From contig JAILQN010000178.1 in NCBI GenBank assembly GCA_024699005.1, forward strand, positions 1 to 23,358: a stretch of DNA of 23,358 nucleotides. The letters are read 5' to 3'. Position numbers and translations under genes: made by a program. Positions 14,782-23,328 of the stretch are shown in pieces. The notes beneath the pieces are model-generated. The model saw only the letters and a list, made by a program, of their open reading frames with translations, had not been told where the DNA came from and ran no database searches. Each line of letters starts with the position of its first letter. The stretch's first letter is position 1. This DNA is from Clostridia bacterium. GTDB taxonomy: Bacteria > Bacillota_A > Clostridia > Oscillospirales > Acutalibacteraceae.

Positions 14782-16203
14782 TCAGCCAATATATTTGTCG
14801 ATGATTCTTTTTACGCTGCCGTCATCGATAAGATCGGCGAGAACGGCGTTGACGGCGTCAAGCAGAGCCGTGTTCTCCTTTGCAACGCAGATGGCGTAAT
14901 CCTCTTCGGCGTAGGCTGTGTCAAGGATCCTGAGCCCGCTGTTTGCGGCGACGTACGCCTTTGCAGGCTCGCTGTCGATGATGACGCAGTCGACCCGCCC
15001 GGAGACAAGAGCCTGAACGGCGTCGGGACCGCTCTTGTAGTTGATGACGTTCTCATAGCCGTAATCGTCGGCGGCGTAGAGGGAGCCGACTGTGCCCTGC
15101 TGCACGCCGATCGTCATGGAACCGTCACCCTTTATATCGTCAACGGAAGCGATGGCGCCGCTTTCAGGCACGATGACGGACTGAACGGAGACCGCGTAGG
15201 TATCGGAGAAGCTGACGTTCCTCAGGCGATCTTCGGTAACGGACATACCCGCTATACCCATATCGTATCTGCCGTTCTGAACGGATGGAATGATCTCGTC
15301 AAAATTCCTGTCCTCGATCCTTAGATAGAGGCCGAGCTTATACGCGATAAGAGATGCGATATCGATATCTATACCGATGATCAGGCCTGTATCGTCCTCG
15401 AAATACTCATAAGGCGGGAAGGTCGCGTTGATCACTACCGTAAGATAACCGGGCTCAACGGTGGTGAGATTGGAAAGATCAATATCGGCACGACCGGTGT
15501 CGAAACTCGGAGCGATTGTCTGCGCAAATACGTTGTCTGTCGTCGTTTCCGGCGAAACAGTACTGTCCACACCCGTTACGCCTATCGGCGCGCTCGTCGT
15601 TCTCGCCGTCGTTTCCCGCCCGTCTGCATTATTCGATCTGTTCCGGAGAACGAAAAACAATGCCGCGGCAACCGCCGCTATGAAAAGCACAACAACCACG
15701 ATGATGATGATCCATTTCGATTTGTTTTTCTTCGGAGGAGCCGGATAGCCGTAAGGCGCCTGATTACCCGGGACGGAACCAAAGGGCGGATAATTATTCT
15801 GAGGCATGGGTTGACCCCACTGACCGCCCGGGGCAGGCTGATTGTAGCCGCCGCCCTGATAATCATTCTGAGGCATGGGCTGCCCCCACTGTCCGCCCGG
15901 GGCAGGCTGATTATAGCCGCCGCCCTGATAATTATCCTGAGGCATGGGCTGCCCCCACTGTCCGCCCGGGGCAGGCTGATTATAGCCGCCGCCCTGATAA
16001 TCATTCTGCGGCATGGGCTGCCCCCACTGCCCGCCGGGAGCAGGCTGATTATAGCCGCCGCCCTGATAACTATTCTGCGGCGCCGCGTTCTGATCCGGCA
16101 TCCTCACGGTATCCGAATCACCGGACTGAATGATCTTCATTCCGCAGTTGGTGCAGAAAGCGCTGTTTGCGGGCAGTTCCGCGCTGCAGTTCGGACAAAT
16201 CAT
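14782..16203 (-). CDS. Fusion: zinc ribbon, G/P/Q repeats, membrane helix, amino-acid-binding (SBP type 3) domain
   Basis: This is a 473-residue protein. Domains in order: zinc ribbon with C3, C6, C17 and C20 (MICPNC, FCTNCG); four 23-residue repeats of type N-D-YQGGGYNQPAPGGQWGQPMPQ (44-135); a Pro-rich linker; lysines and one membrane helix (164-186, WIIIIVVVV...); a Thr/Ser-rich stretch; and a solute-binding family 3 domain (about 245-472). The binding domain shows FPPYEYF, GIDIDIASLIAYKLG, GRYDMGIAGMSVTEDR and VQQGTVG, typical of polar amino acid receptors. The binding domain would face outside and the ribbon and repeats inside. Normal family 3 proteins serve ABC importers, but no permease or ATPase gene is nearby, so a sensor role is possible (inference). 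AGAGGG lies 9 bases before the ATG. It is 18 bases after the sugar isomerase gene, probably co-transcribed, and ends in a strong terminator. Confidence 0.85.
   Translation of the reverse strand: MICPNCSAELPANSAFCTNCGMKIIQSGDSDTVRMPDQNAAPQNSYQGGGYNQPAPGGQWGQPMPQNDYQGGGYNQPAPGGQWGQPMPQDNYQGGGYNQPAPGGQWGQPMPQNDYQGGGYNQPAPGGQWGQPMPQNNYPPFGSVPGNQAPYGYPAPPKKNKSKWIIIIVVVVLFIAAVAAALFFVLRNRSNNADGRETTARTTSAPIGVTGVDSTVSPETTTDNVFAQTIAPSFDTGRADIDLSNLTTVEPGYLTVVINATFPPYEYFEDDTGLIIGIDIDIASLIAYKLGLYLRIEDRNFDEIIPSVQNGRYDMGIAGMSVTEDRLRNVSFSDTYAVSVQSVIVPESGAIASVDDIKGDGSMTIGVQQGTVGSLYAADDYGYENVINYKSGPDAVQALVSGRVDCVIIDSEPAKAYVAANSGLRILDTAYAEEDYAICVAKENTALLDAVNAVLADLIDDGSVKRIIDKYIG
15799..16074. repeat. Four 69-bp in-frame tandem repeats
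   Basis: Four consecutive 69-base units encode the 23-residue Gly/Pro/Gln/Tyr repeats. Units 2 and 3 differ by only two bases, showing recent duplication or homogenisation. Copy number could vary between strains by slippage or recombination without breaking the frame. Confidence 0.9.
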
Positions 16204-16221
16204 AAAATCAACCCTCTTTAT

Positions 16222-17001
16222 TTATAATATCGCATTCATAAACTTCACGTACGACGGGAATTCCTCCTCCGCATCCCGGAGCTCCGGATGCCAGCGTTTT
16301 TCCCATTCCAGGCTGTAATACCCGTCATACCCGTCATTTTCCAGCATGCGGACGATCTGCGCGATGGGAAGCTCCCCCTCCCCCGTGGGGCACAGCGCCG
16401 CCCCCATACTGTCTTTTATATGTACGTGACGCACAAGGTGCTTCGTTCTTTCCCAGAAGCGGACCGGATCCTCGCGGCTGTGCTGAATATCCCAGATGAT
16501 ACCGAACCGTTCGCTGCGCGTCAGGTCCGCGATCTTCAGTATCCTGTCGCTTGTATTGATATCCCCGTGGACCTCCAGCAGTATATCAACGCCGAAGGGC
16601 TGCGCATCTGCGCAGAGGATATTCAGCTGCGCTGCGATCTCGGCGATCTCCCTGTCCTCGTCATCCGAAAGAAGGCTGTTCCCGAAAACGCGCACGTAAG
16701 GGATACCGCATGCCCACGCGAGGTTTATCGCATAGAAGGCTTCCGCCCTGTTTTCCCGGCGTTTTGCCGGCTCGTGGAAACAGGCGGAGGTATCCAGACT
16801 GCAGAACGTTATGCCGTTTTCCTTCGCATACTGCAATGAGGCGGAGCGGTTTTCCGGAAGCAGTTCTTCGATTTCATCCGTGCGCAGACGGTCTCTGATA
16901 CCCCGGATCTCTATCGCCTGAAAACCGAGTTTTTTTGCCTGATCGACCGCATACCGGAGCGACCAGTCGGGGCATCCCAATGTGGAAAAAGCAAGTTTCA
17001 T
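16222..17001 (-). CDS. Sugar phosphate isomerase/epimerase-like TIM barrel protein
   Basis: This 259-residue protein belongs to the xylose isomerase-like/AP endonuclease 2 TIM-barrel group. The opening MKLAFSTLGCPDWSL and AIEIRG strand (29-34) are typical. Likely metal ligands are E143 (LLEVHG), D171 and H174 (IIWDIQH), H194 (HVHIKD) and E232 (SLEWEK). Members isomerise or epimerise sugars, inositols or sugar acids; the substrate is not evident. GGGAGTG about 7 bases before the ATG supports the start. A promoter is seen at 17098-17127. The zinc-ribbon/binding-domain gene follows at 18 bases, so both probably share one transcript. Confidence 0.82.
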   Translation of the reverse strand: MKLAFSTLGCPDWSLRYAVDQAKKLGFQAIEIRGIRDRLRTDEIEELLPENRSASLQYAKENGITFCSLDTSACFHEPAKRRENRAEAFYAINLAWACGIPYVRVFGNSLLSDDEDREIAEIAAQLNILCADAQPFGVDILLEVHGDINTSDRILKIADLTRSERFGIIWDIQHSREDPVRFWERTKHLVRHVHIKDSMGAALCPTGEGELPIAQIVRMLENDGYDGYYSLEWEKRWHPELRDAEEEFPSYVKFMNAIL

Positions 17002-17008
17002 CTGATCA

Positions 17009-17038
17009 CTCCCCTGTTATAAGACGGAACCGACCGAA
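17009..17038 (-). pseudogene. Short remnant resembling the 2-hydroxyacid dehydrogenase C-terminus
   Basis: This stretch upstream of the sugar isomerase start matches 11803-11832, the last codons of the dehydrogenase gene, with only pyrimidine transitions in the core. In the same relative frame it reads GRFRLITGE-stop against SQFRLMTREC-stop. It may be the tail of a deleted paralogous gene. Its length is too short to exclude a shared regulatory element. Confidence 0.35.
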
Positions 17039-17097
17039 TAAGACAGCCGCGCGCCCTGACAGCAAAGATATCGTGCGTTACGCCGGCTTTCCGAGAT

Positions 17098-17127
17098 ATT
17101 ATATCACATTGCTTTCTGCTGCCGCAA
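17098..17127 (-). promoter_or_regulatory. Promoter for the sugar isomerase/fusion gene pair
   Basis: On minus: TTGCGG (17127-17122), an 18-base spacer and TATAAT (17103-17098), with an extended TG-A before the -10. The string GTGATATAATA also forms the -10 of the GH16 promoter. It leaves a leader of about 90 bases before the ATG. Confidence 0.6.
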
Positions 17128-17148
17128 GACGATTGCAGAATTATTTTC

Positions 17149-18300
17149 TCAAATTGTAAATATCTTTGTTATCCGATCGGCAATTGCAAGCGCGTCGTTT
17201 TCGGTGTTATATTTCCCGAAGGATATGCGTATGGTTCCTTTTGCATAACCATCCGGCACCTTTATCGCTTTGATAACGTGTGACACCTGCGTATTCACAC
17301 TGTCGCAGGCAGAACCGGTGGAAATACTGATCCCCATAAGGTCCAGTCTGTGGAGCAGCATCTCGCCGTCTGAATCGCGGAACGATAAGCTCAGATTACC
17401 GGGCAGGCGATATGCTCCGCCGTTACGGATATAGTCGATTCCCGCCGCGTTCAGCCGATCGGTTAAAATCCGTTCAAGTTCTTTCATTCTGAGCCCGTAA
17501 GCATCAAGATCGGAGCAATTCCTTTCCAGAGCAGCAGCCATTCCGACGATACCGGCGACGTTTTCGGTGCCGGCTCTCATATCGTTTTCCTGCGATCCGC
17601 CGTTCTGGTATGGAGATATCCGGGTCCCCCGGCGTATATATAAGAATCCGACTCCTTTCGGGCCGTTAAACTTGTGAGCCGAGGCGGAGAGCATATCAAC
17701 GCCCAGCTCGTCCACGTTGACCGGAATATGCCCGACAGCCTGAACCGCGTCCGTGTGAAATGCGGCGCCGTGGCTGTGCGCGACGTCGGAAAGTTCCCTT
17801 ATGGGTTCTATGGTGCCGATCTCATTGTTCGCCAGCATAACGGAGACCAGACGCGTATTGCCTGTAATGATATCGCTTAACGCATCGGCGGAGATGACGC
17901 CGGAGCGATCCGGCTGAAGATACGCGACGGGATAGCCCAGCCGCTCGATCACCTCGCATGAACGCAGGACTGCGTGATGCTCTATTGCGGAGGTTATGGT
18001 CGCGCCCTTGTCCGCGTCCGCGAACGCCGTGCCCTTTATCGCCCAGTTGTCGCTCTCCGTTCCGCCGGAAGTGAAAAATATCTCCTCAGGCTTCGCGCCG
18101 ATGCAGTCTGCAATCGTTTCCCGCGCTTCTTTCAACGCTTTTTTCGCAGCGCGGGAGAACGAATAGGGCTGAGAAGCGTTGCCGTACTCATTTAACAAGT
18201 ACGGCTTCATTGCTTCAAATGCTCCGGGATCCAGTACCGTCGTTGCGGCGTTGTCGGCGTATATAAACTGCTTCATATCTTTATTTAAAGAGTGTATCAT
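17149..18300 (-). CDS. Cysteine desulfurase (IscS/NifS family), candidate DndA
   Basis: This 383-residue PLP enzyme releases sulfur from cysteine as a persulfide on its own Cys. Features: YADNAATT (14-21), TSGGTESDN (77-85), EHH (107-109), HTDAVQ (182-187), the PLP lysine K210 in SASAHKFNGPKG, and the active-site C332 in STGSACDS. It ends soon after RISFGKYNTENDALAIA, without the long IscS tail. The start at 18300 has only a weak AAGAAGAAG upstream; the ATG at 18276 is possible too. It lies 138 bases after dndE in the same direction, so it could feed sulfur to DndC as DndA does. Yet its composition (37 of 60 G+C at 17401-17460) is host-like, not AT-rich like dndBCDE. It may therefore be a resident gene recruited by position, or a housekeeping desulfurase. 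Confidence 0.9.
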   Translation of the reverse strand: MIHSLNKDMKQFIYADNAATTVLDPGAFEAMKPYLLNEYGNASQPYSFSRAAKKALKEARETIADCIGAKPEEIFFTSGGTESDNWAIKGTAFADADKGATITSAIEHHAVLRSCEVIERLGYPVAYLQPDRSGVISADALSDIITGNTRLVSVMLANNEIGTIEPIRELSDVAHSHGAAFHTDAVQAVGHIPVNVDELGVDMLSASAHKFNGPKGVGFLYIRRGTRISPYQNGGSQENDMRAGTENVAGIVGMAAALERNCSDLDAYGLRMKELERILTDRLNAAGIDYIRNGGAYRLPGNLSLSFRDSDGEMLLHRLDLMGISISTGSACDSVNTQVSHVIKAIKVPDGYAKGTIRISFGKYNTENDALAIADRITKIFTI

Positions 18301-18438
18301 GATTGCTTCTTCTTAATGTTTTGCGAGTTTCTCACACTCGGATACTATTTATTCCGGATGTCCTTCAAGGCAAAAAAACAAATCCGTTAAAAGAATGATC
18401 TTTTATCTTTTCCAATTTGTATCTCTAATCAATTCATC

Positions 18439-18816
18439 TCAAATAGTGTTTTCCTCGGAAATCAGTGCCAATAAAAAATCCGAATTGTATTTATACTCAC
18501 TATAAATTAGTCGCGCCCCTCGATCAAGATGTGCTTTTATATATTTCTGAAAGAAATCGTCATCGTTCAAGTGTATTCCTTCAAACACTTCTATCAAGCT
18601 TTTGAACAAGGCATCATGTTCCCCAGTAATCGTTTGACGATTTAGTTCTAATCCAAAACTGTCAGTTTTGAAATCAGCATCAGTTAATGGAGTGTTGACT
18701 TTTAACGACATTGAAATTGCCAATTTAGAAAGAATGTATGGAGCAAGATTAGTACTTGCTGTTATCTCTTCAAACAATTCCATTGTTTTCTTTGATGTTC
18801 TTATTTTGAATACCAT
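18439..18816 (-). CDS. dndE: DNA phosphorothioation protein DndE
   Basis: This 125-residue protein matches the small DndE family: FKIRTSKKTMELFEEIT at the N-terminus, then APYILSKLAISMSL, LNRQTITGEHDALFKSL and a final HLDRGARLIYSEY. DndE is needed for DNA phosphorothioation; it has been described as a tetramer that binds nicked DNA (family knowledge). The gene starts 2 bases after the dndD stop, with GAGGTG inside the end of dndD, so it is translated from the same mRNA. Base composition is AT-rich like the other dnd genes. No terminator is seen after it; a 138-base AT-rich gap without a clear promoter leads to the cysteine desulfurase. Confidence 0.92.
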   Translation of the reverse strand: MVFKIRTSKKTMELFEEITASTNLAPYILSKLAISMSLKVNTPLTDADFKTDSFGLELNRQTITGEHDALFKSLIEVFEGIHLNDDDFFQKYIKAHLDRGARLIYSEYKYNSDFLLALISEENTI

Positions 18817-18818
18817 AA

Positions 18819-20903
18819 TTACACCTCGAAATATGCGTCTTTTACAACAACAGTTTTCTTATTATCGGTGTTTTCTAACAAATACTGAGCAAGAATTTTA
18901 TCTTGAAGCATTTGTACATGTTCTGTAGTTATTTCTTCATTTGTTGAAAGAATAAACACTTGCCCCTTTAACTCGCTAAAGAAATACTTGGCTATATTGT
19001 ATCTATGCTCAGTATCTATTCTTGCGAATGGAGTATCAATTACAAACGGGATCTCATGCTTGCCTAATTGAACGAGAGAATAATAAAGAGCCATTATGAA
19101 AATCTGTTTCTCTCCGTTCGAGAAGGATTCTTTATCTATTTCGATTGGGATAGATATCTTCTCATCATCATGAATAACAAGATGGGGAACGCCAAACAAA
19201 AATGCACCATATTTTTGAGTAAGGATGTTTATTGCCCTATCGCCAAACATTGCTGCAATCTGATCTTCTGAATTTGAAACAATAATTTCTTTTAACGCAT
19301 GTCCAGTAATCTCTTCATTACGGAACACATGAATATTAAAACTTTCATCAATATGAATTTCATCGATGAATTTTGACTTTCTCATCAACATATTGATGAT
19401 AAATCTGAATGAAGTTTCGACTTTTTCAATTTGTTTTCTATAAAGTTCAGATTGAAGTTTGTCCAGCATAATTATCGCTCTGGCAGAAATATCACCCATG
19501 GATTCTCTTTTAATTTCTTCCTCAAGCGTGGACTGAGCTTTTGTAAGAATACTTGTCGCGTTAGCGGCAGCATCTTTTTGTTGTTGAAGAAGCTGCTCCA
19601 AATTAATACGCTGATCAAGAAGTTGACTCTTTTTTTCAAATAGCTCTGCGCGTTTACGCATATACTCTTGTACTGATGTAATGCTACTTTGTTCTAACTC
19701 TTTTCGCACCTTTGCTGACATGTTGATAGACTTTTTAATCTGCTGTTTTACCTTTGCAATCTTATCTCTGTCAAATGCTAACAAATCAGATACCGTAGCC
19801 ATTAGATTTGCACTTTGTTCAAATGACAAATCGAGAATACGGTTTTCTCCAGTACCATATAGAGATAAAACAATCCTTTCAATTTCGTCTCTTTTATCCC
19901 CGATAAGATTTGAGAGTTCCGGACGTCTTAATATGTCTATAAAGTTTCTGCGTTTGTTATCACTATTCTCTTTCTCAATTTGTTCTTTAACCTTCGATAG
20001 TATAGACGAAACCATAATAAATGGAATGACATCATTAGCCCATTTTCGTAATAGCGCATTCCAGTTCTCTCTTTTTCTTTCCTCATCTTTCAAAAAATAG
20101 ATTTTCTGATTCCAATCTTCTTGGGTTATCCCTCCACTGTTAGTATATTCTCTATCAAGCGAAGAAATCTCAGCACTACAGTTTTCGATGTCTGTTGCGC
20201 AATGGAGTAATTCCTCATGAATACGCTCAAACGTTTCCTGTTCTGTTTTAGCTAATTCTTTGGCGTCAATGTATGCTTCTAAACTGGCACGAGACTTCCC
20301 CTTGGTCGCAGCGCTGATTCTCTTGAAATTCCTTCGCATAATGTCAAACGTATCATAACCACAGAGCGTTAAAAAAGCGTCTTTAATTCGTGCATTACTT
20401 CCTTCTTTAAGGAAAAAATCGGCAATTCTTTCTCCGTCAAAAAAGTATAGATTAAAAAGCTCTGGTGGAATAAGAGACAAAATATATTTTTCGAAATCAG
20501 CGATTTCCTCTTTGTCCATTTCGGAATCGTTTTTTACTACCGAAAACTCTTCTGATAAATCATCATCAAGGATCCAACTGCGTGATAATGTGTAAACATC
20601 AATACCTCTTCCATTGTTTAGTTCTATCTCAAGCGATACAGCAGAAGAACAAGGTTTACTCATCTTAGCATTGTTGTTAATCATCTTTGTAATAGCTCGA
20701 ATATAATAACTATTCGCGTTTTTATATCCCATGCTTAGAAAACCATAAAGGCATACCCTCATGGCTGTAAATAGTGTTGTTTTTCCTGCGCCGTTTTTAC
20801 CGCCTATTAAAACAATATTGTGATTATTGTCTGCTTTGGTCTCAAATGTGTTTACACCTTCATAAGAGCCAAAATTAATTATTGAGATTTTATTGATCCT
20901 CAT
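18819..20903 (-). CDS. dndD: DNA phosphorothioation ATPase DndD (SMC/RecF-like)
   Basis: This 694-residue protein has split ABC-type ATPase ends with a coiled-coil middle. Walker A is GGKNGAGKT (34-42). YFFDGERI (153-160) is a typical DndD motif. Charged helices with coiled-coil character span about 205-500. The ABC signature is FSNGEKQ (594-600) and Walker B is IPFVIDTPFARID (618-630). No CxxC zinc hook is seen in the middle. DndD is thought to use ATP to open or nick DNA for sulfur incorporation, acting with DndC and DndE. The ATG lies inside the end of dndC (14-base overlap). The gene is clearly AT-rich (20 of 60 G+C at 19981-20040). Confidence 0.95.
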   Translation of the reverse strand: MRINKISIINFGSYEGVNTFETKADNNHNIVLIGGKNGAGKTTLFTAMRVCLYGFLSMGYKNANSYYIRAITKMINNNAKMSKPCSSAVSLEIELNNGRGIDVYTLSRSWILDDDLSEEFSVVKNDSEMDKEEIADFEKYILSLIPPELFNLYFFDGERIADFFLKEGSNARIKDAFLTLCGYDTFDIMRRNFKRISAATKGKSRASLEAYIDAKELAKTEQETFERIHEELLHCATDIENCSAEISSLDREYTNSGGITQEDWNQKIYFLKDEERKRENWNALLRKWANDVIPFIMVSSILSKVKEQIEKENSDNKRRNFIDILRRPELSNLIGDKRDEIERIVLSLYGTGENRILDLSFEQSANLMATVSDLLAFDRDKIAKVKQQIKKSINMSAKVRKELEQSSITSVQEYMRKRAELFEKKSQLLDQRINLEQLLQQQKDAAANATSILTKAQSTLEEEIKRESMGDISARAIIMLDKLQSELYRKQIEKVETSFRFIINMLMRKSKFIDEIHIDESFNIHVFRNEEITGHALKEIIVSNSEDQIAAMFGDRAINILTQKYGAFLFGVPHLVIHDDEKISIPIEIDKESFSNGEKQIFIMALYYSLVQLGKHEIPFVIDTPFARIDTEHRYNIAKYFFSELKGQVFILSTNEEITTEHVQMLQDKILAQYLLENTDNKKTVVVKDAYFEV

Positions 20904-22266
20904 ATTTTAGCCCTCTTTCAATACTGTCAAAATGCAACCATCCCTGATTCATTATCCGGTCAAAAGCTTTTGTCACTGCTGATCCGCGTGTGTAGTATTT
21001 ATTTGCCTCAATTTCAATAATAAGTTTTGAAATCAACTCAAATTCCACATTGTTTTCAGCACACTGCCTCTTTATTTCTTCAATAACATCTTGATCATAT
21101 ACAGGGTGCTTGTAATCATCCCACGGCAGTTTTTTACCATAGACATCAAAATAGATATCAACAAGACAGCGTCTTGACAGATCGCCTTCATTATCCCAAA
21201 GGTAATCAATATATTTTAATTCTTCAACACTAATGAGTGATAAATTGGTCGACTTTTCTAATTCAAGTAATCTACGGAGCATTCGTTTTCGTGTTTCCAT
21301 TGTGAATGGTCCAAGACCTAATTCACCATCAGGCCGTCTATACATTGCGCCATTTCTTCGCTTCGTGTCACGAGCCTCGGGTGTACTTCGAAGTTCAATT
21401 AGCCAATTTCGATATTCCCGTAAAGGAGTTAACCAAGTTTCGCCTTTATCAATAAATGCCTTTAGAGATTTATCTTCTTTGACCATTGTACATATCCAGC
21501 ATCCAAATCTGGAATTCCCTGTAACTGGTATTTTATCTTTATCGATCTCTCCAATAACGCTTTTTTCTTCTCCAAGGTTTTCCCCCTGATAAAGAGAAAA
21601 CAAATACTTGTTATCAGAACCCCATGGTGTTATGCCATCGCCCTTAAGCAAGAATTTCCAAACTTCTTCATTCGGAATTTCCGTAAGAGGATTGTAAACA
21701 TATGCATTTTCGATATCGTTGTGAGGGATGAGAAGCTTACCTTCTATTTCTCTTGCTCTGATATTATTTGCCCTATACACACTCTCTGCTTTTCTTACGC
21801 CAAGCAACAGAACGACCTCACCGTTAGTCTTAATCTTCTCCAAAGTATAAGCGTTCATTGGATGTATTTTCAATCGTTCTGTACACCAACGAAAACCCGG
21901 AGGTTCAGGGGTTGGATATCCAAGACCAATCACTTTGCTCCAGAATGAATCCTCTATTTTTGGATATATGATGTCGGCTTTAACATTTAAGTCAGATCCT
22001 GCCTTATTTATCATGCTCGACATTCGATGCATGTAGTCCCTTACAATGGGATTTTCCACCATTGTATCAGAAGAAACGATATAAACTGTTTTATGTCGCA
22101 TTTCTGGTGACATTCTTTGAAGCATTTCAAAAACAAGACAGCAAAGAAGCGTGGAGTCTTTTCCCCCGCTGAATCCAATCATCCACGGACGTTTATCATG
22201 CCGATAAACGATTGCCATTTCTTGAATAATATCTTCGTATACTGCAAATTCTTCTGTATAGCTCAT
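20890..22266 (-). CDS. dndC: DNA phosphorothioation sulfurtransferase DndC (PAPS reductase-like)
   Basis: This 458-residue protein is of the PAPS reductase-like ATP pyrophosphatase type. The PP-loop is SGGKDS (33-38). Cysteines at 128 (FRWCTERLK), 256 and 259 (FGCWICTMVKEDKS) fit the set that binds the 4Fe-4S cluster in known DndC proteins. Other matches are GVRKAES (156-162), LTEIPNEEVWKFL and RRPDGELGLGPFT. DndC has ATP pyrophosphatase activity and takes sulfur from the cysteine desulfurase to pass on to DNA (family knowledge). GGAG lies about 7 bases before the ATG. It starts 21 bases after the dndB stop and overlaps dndD, so dndB-E form one transcript. Confidence 0.95.
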   Translation of the reverse strand: MSYTEEFAVYEDIIQEMAIVYRHDKRPWMIGFSGGKDSTLLCCLVFEMLQRMSPEMRHKTVYIVSSDTMVENPIVRDYMHRMSSMINKAGSDLNVKADIIYPKIEDSFWSKVIGLGYPTPEPPGFRWCTERLKIHPMNAYTLEKIKTNGEVVLLLGVRKAESVYRANNIRAREIEGKLLIPHNDIENAYVYNPLTEIPNEEVWKFLLKGDGITPWGSDNKYLFSLYQGENLGEEKSVIGEIDKDKIPVTGNSRFGCWICTMVKEDKSLKAFIDKGETWLTPLREYRNWLIELRSTPEARDTKRRNGAMYRRPDGELGLGPFTMETRKRMLRRLLELEKSTNLSLISVEELKYIDYLWDNEGDLSRRCLVDIYFDVYGKKLPWDDYKHPVYDQDVIEEIKRQCAENNVEFELISKLIIEIEANKYYTRGSAVTKAFDRIMNQGWLHFDSIERGLKYEDQ

Positions 22267-22287
22267 AATATATCTCCGTATCCAATA

Positions 22288-23304
22288 CTATTCCAAGCCA
22301 ATATATTTTTTTATCATATCACATGTTAATCCTATAGCTTCATCGCCATTGAGTACTTTTCCATTTTCACGGATAGTTTTGTTAACCCAGTCTTTATTCT
22401 TCCTGGACCAATCAATTTTGTGTAGTCTTTGTAGATACTGTTCCATATTTATATCGGGATGATCGTAAAAATATCGACCAAGTTTTCCAAGTGCTGATAT
22501 AACTATGGAAAGAGTGATAATATAATCTTCTCGTAAAGATTTTTTTGTAAGGGACCTATCCATTACTTCGTTCCATTCAGTAATGTTCTTTGCGACAAGC
22601 GACCAATAGTTAATCAGGAAAGCGACATCTTCATCTGAGCATGTGCTACTATGCAAGATTCGTTGATTTGCCTTATAAATCGTGTTCAAGGTAAATAGAT
22701 TTGAAGAATTCTTTCCAAGGATATCTCTTTCCTTATCTGTGTAGGAAGTAAAGAACGCAACAGAATCTATTACGTTTCTCGTCGCAACTGCAACTGGATC
22801 CCGTGTATCATAAAGCGTTGAGAGTGAATTCGAGGTTTTTACAGCATGTTTATTCAAATCTGTAAACATTTGTTGACTTCTTGCCAGACCATCATCTCTA
22901 AAAAAAACGATTGAAATTGTCTCGTCATACAATGATTCATCTTCCTGTAATGCTGCCTCTATAGCCGCTTTACGGTGTTGTCCATCATTTATAAGAAAAA
23001 CTGCCTCCATATCGACTTCCAATACACCAACATCATCTGAAGCAAAAGGAATAAATCGAAAATCACCATCTATTGATGCTGATAAAGCAGAAAAAACATA
23101 TGTTGATCTGTTATCTAAAATGTATTTTTTTATATCGGGAATTCTTGCTTCGTTGATTCTTCTTTGCGCCCTATATTCAGGCAAAACAATTTCATCCTCC
23201 ACCGGAAACAGTTTTGGAAGGATTCTTAATGGAACCATTGAAATATAGTATTCTCGGCCAGCTTGTAATCCTCGTACTGCGGGGAATCGATAAGTGTATT
23301 TCAT
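22288..23304 (-). CDS. dndB: DNA phosphorothioation regulator DndB (DGQHR domain)
   Basis: The ATG at 23304 (338 residues) is chosen because GAGAGGT sits 7 bases before it; a TTG five codons upstream lies over that site and is unlikely. The family motif DGQHR is at 107-111 (LINDGQHRKAAIEAAL), preceded by the QRRINEARIPDIKKYI segment (48-62) and followed by MFTDLNKHAVKTSNSLSTLYD, all typical of DndB/DGQHR proteins. DndB is not needed for sulfur insertion but controls the level of modification; in Salmonella it represses the operon by binding the promoter. A perfect palindrome lies just upstream here. It is the first gene of the dndBCDE operon; anything further upstream is outside the window. 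Confidence 0.93.
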   Translation of the reverse strand: MKYTYRFPAVRGLQAGREYYISMVPLRILPKLFPVEDEIVLPEYRAQRRINEARIPDIKKYILDNRSTYVFSALSASIDGDFRFIPFASDDVGVLEVDMEAVFLINDGQHRKAAIEAALQEDESLYDETISIVFFRDDGLARSQQMFTDLNKHAVKTSNSLSTLYDTRDPVAVATRNVIDSVAFFTSYTDKERDILGKNSSNLFTLNTIYKANQRILHSSTCSDEDVAFLINYWSLVAKNITEWNEVMDRSLTKKSLREDYIITLSIVISALGKLGRYFYDHPDINMEQYLQRLHKIDWSRKNKDWVNKTIRENGKVLNGDEAIGLTCDMIKKYIGLE

Positions 23305-23328
23305 TGGAATACCTCTCAAAAACAGGGT

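Noticed and set aside
15799..16074. Regular repeats that might be taken for a CRISPR array
   Set aside because: The units are adjacent with no unique spacers, are a multiple of three in length and encode the repeat part of a protein.
18301..18438. Promoter or terminator in the gap between dndE and the desulfurase
   Set aside because: Only weak candidates were found: a 6-bp AAAAGA/TCTTTT hairpin at 18389-18404 and poor -35/-10 pairs, none good enough to call.
23305..23319. Upstream TTG as dndB start
   Set aside because: It overlaps the ribosome binding site of the ATG at 23304; the shorter form begins MKYTYRFPAVRG and is a usual DndB start.
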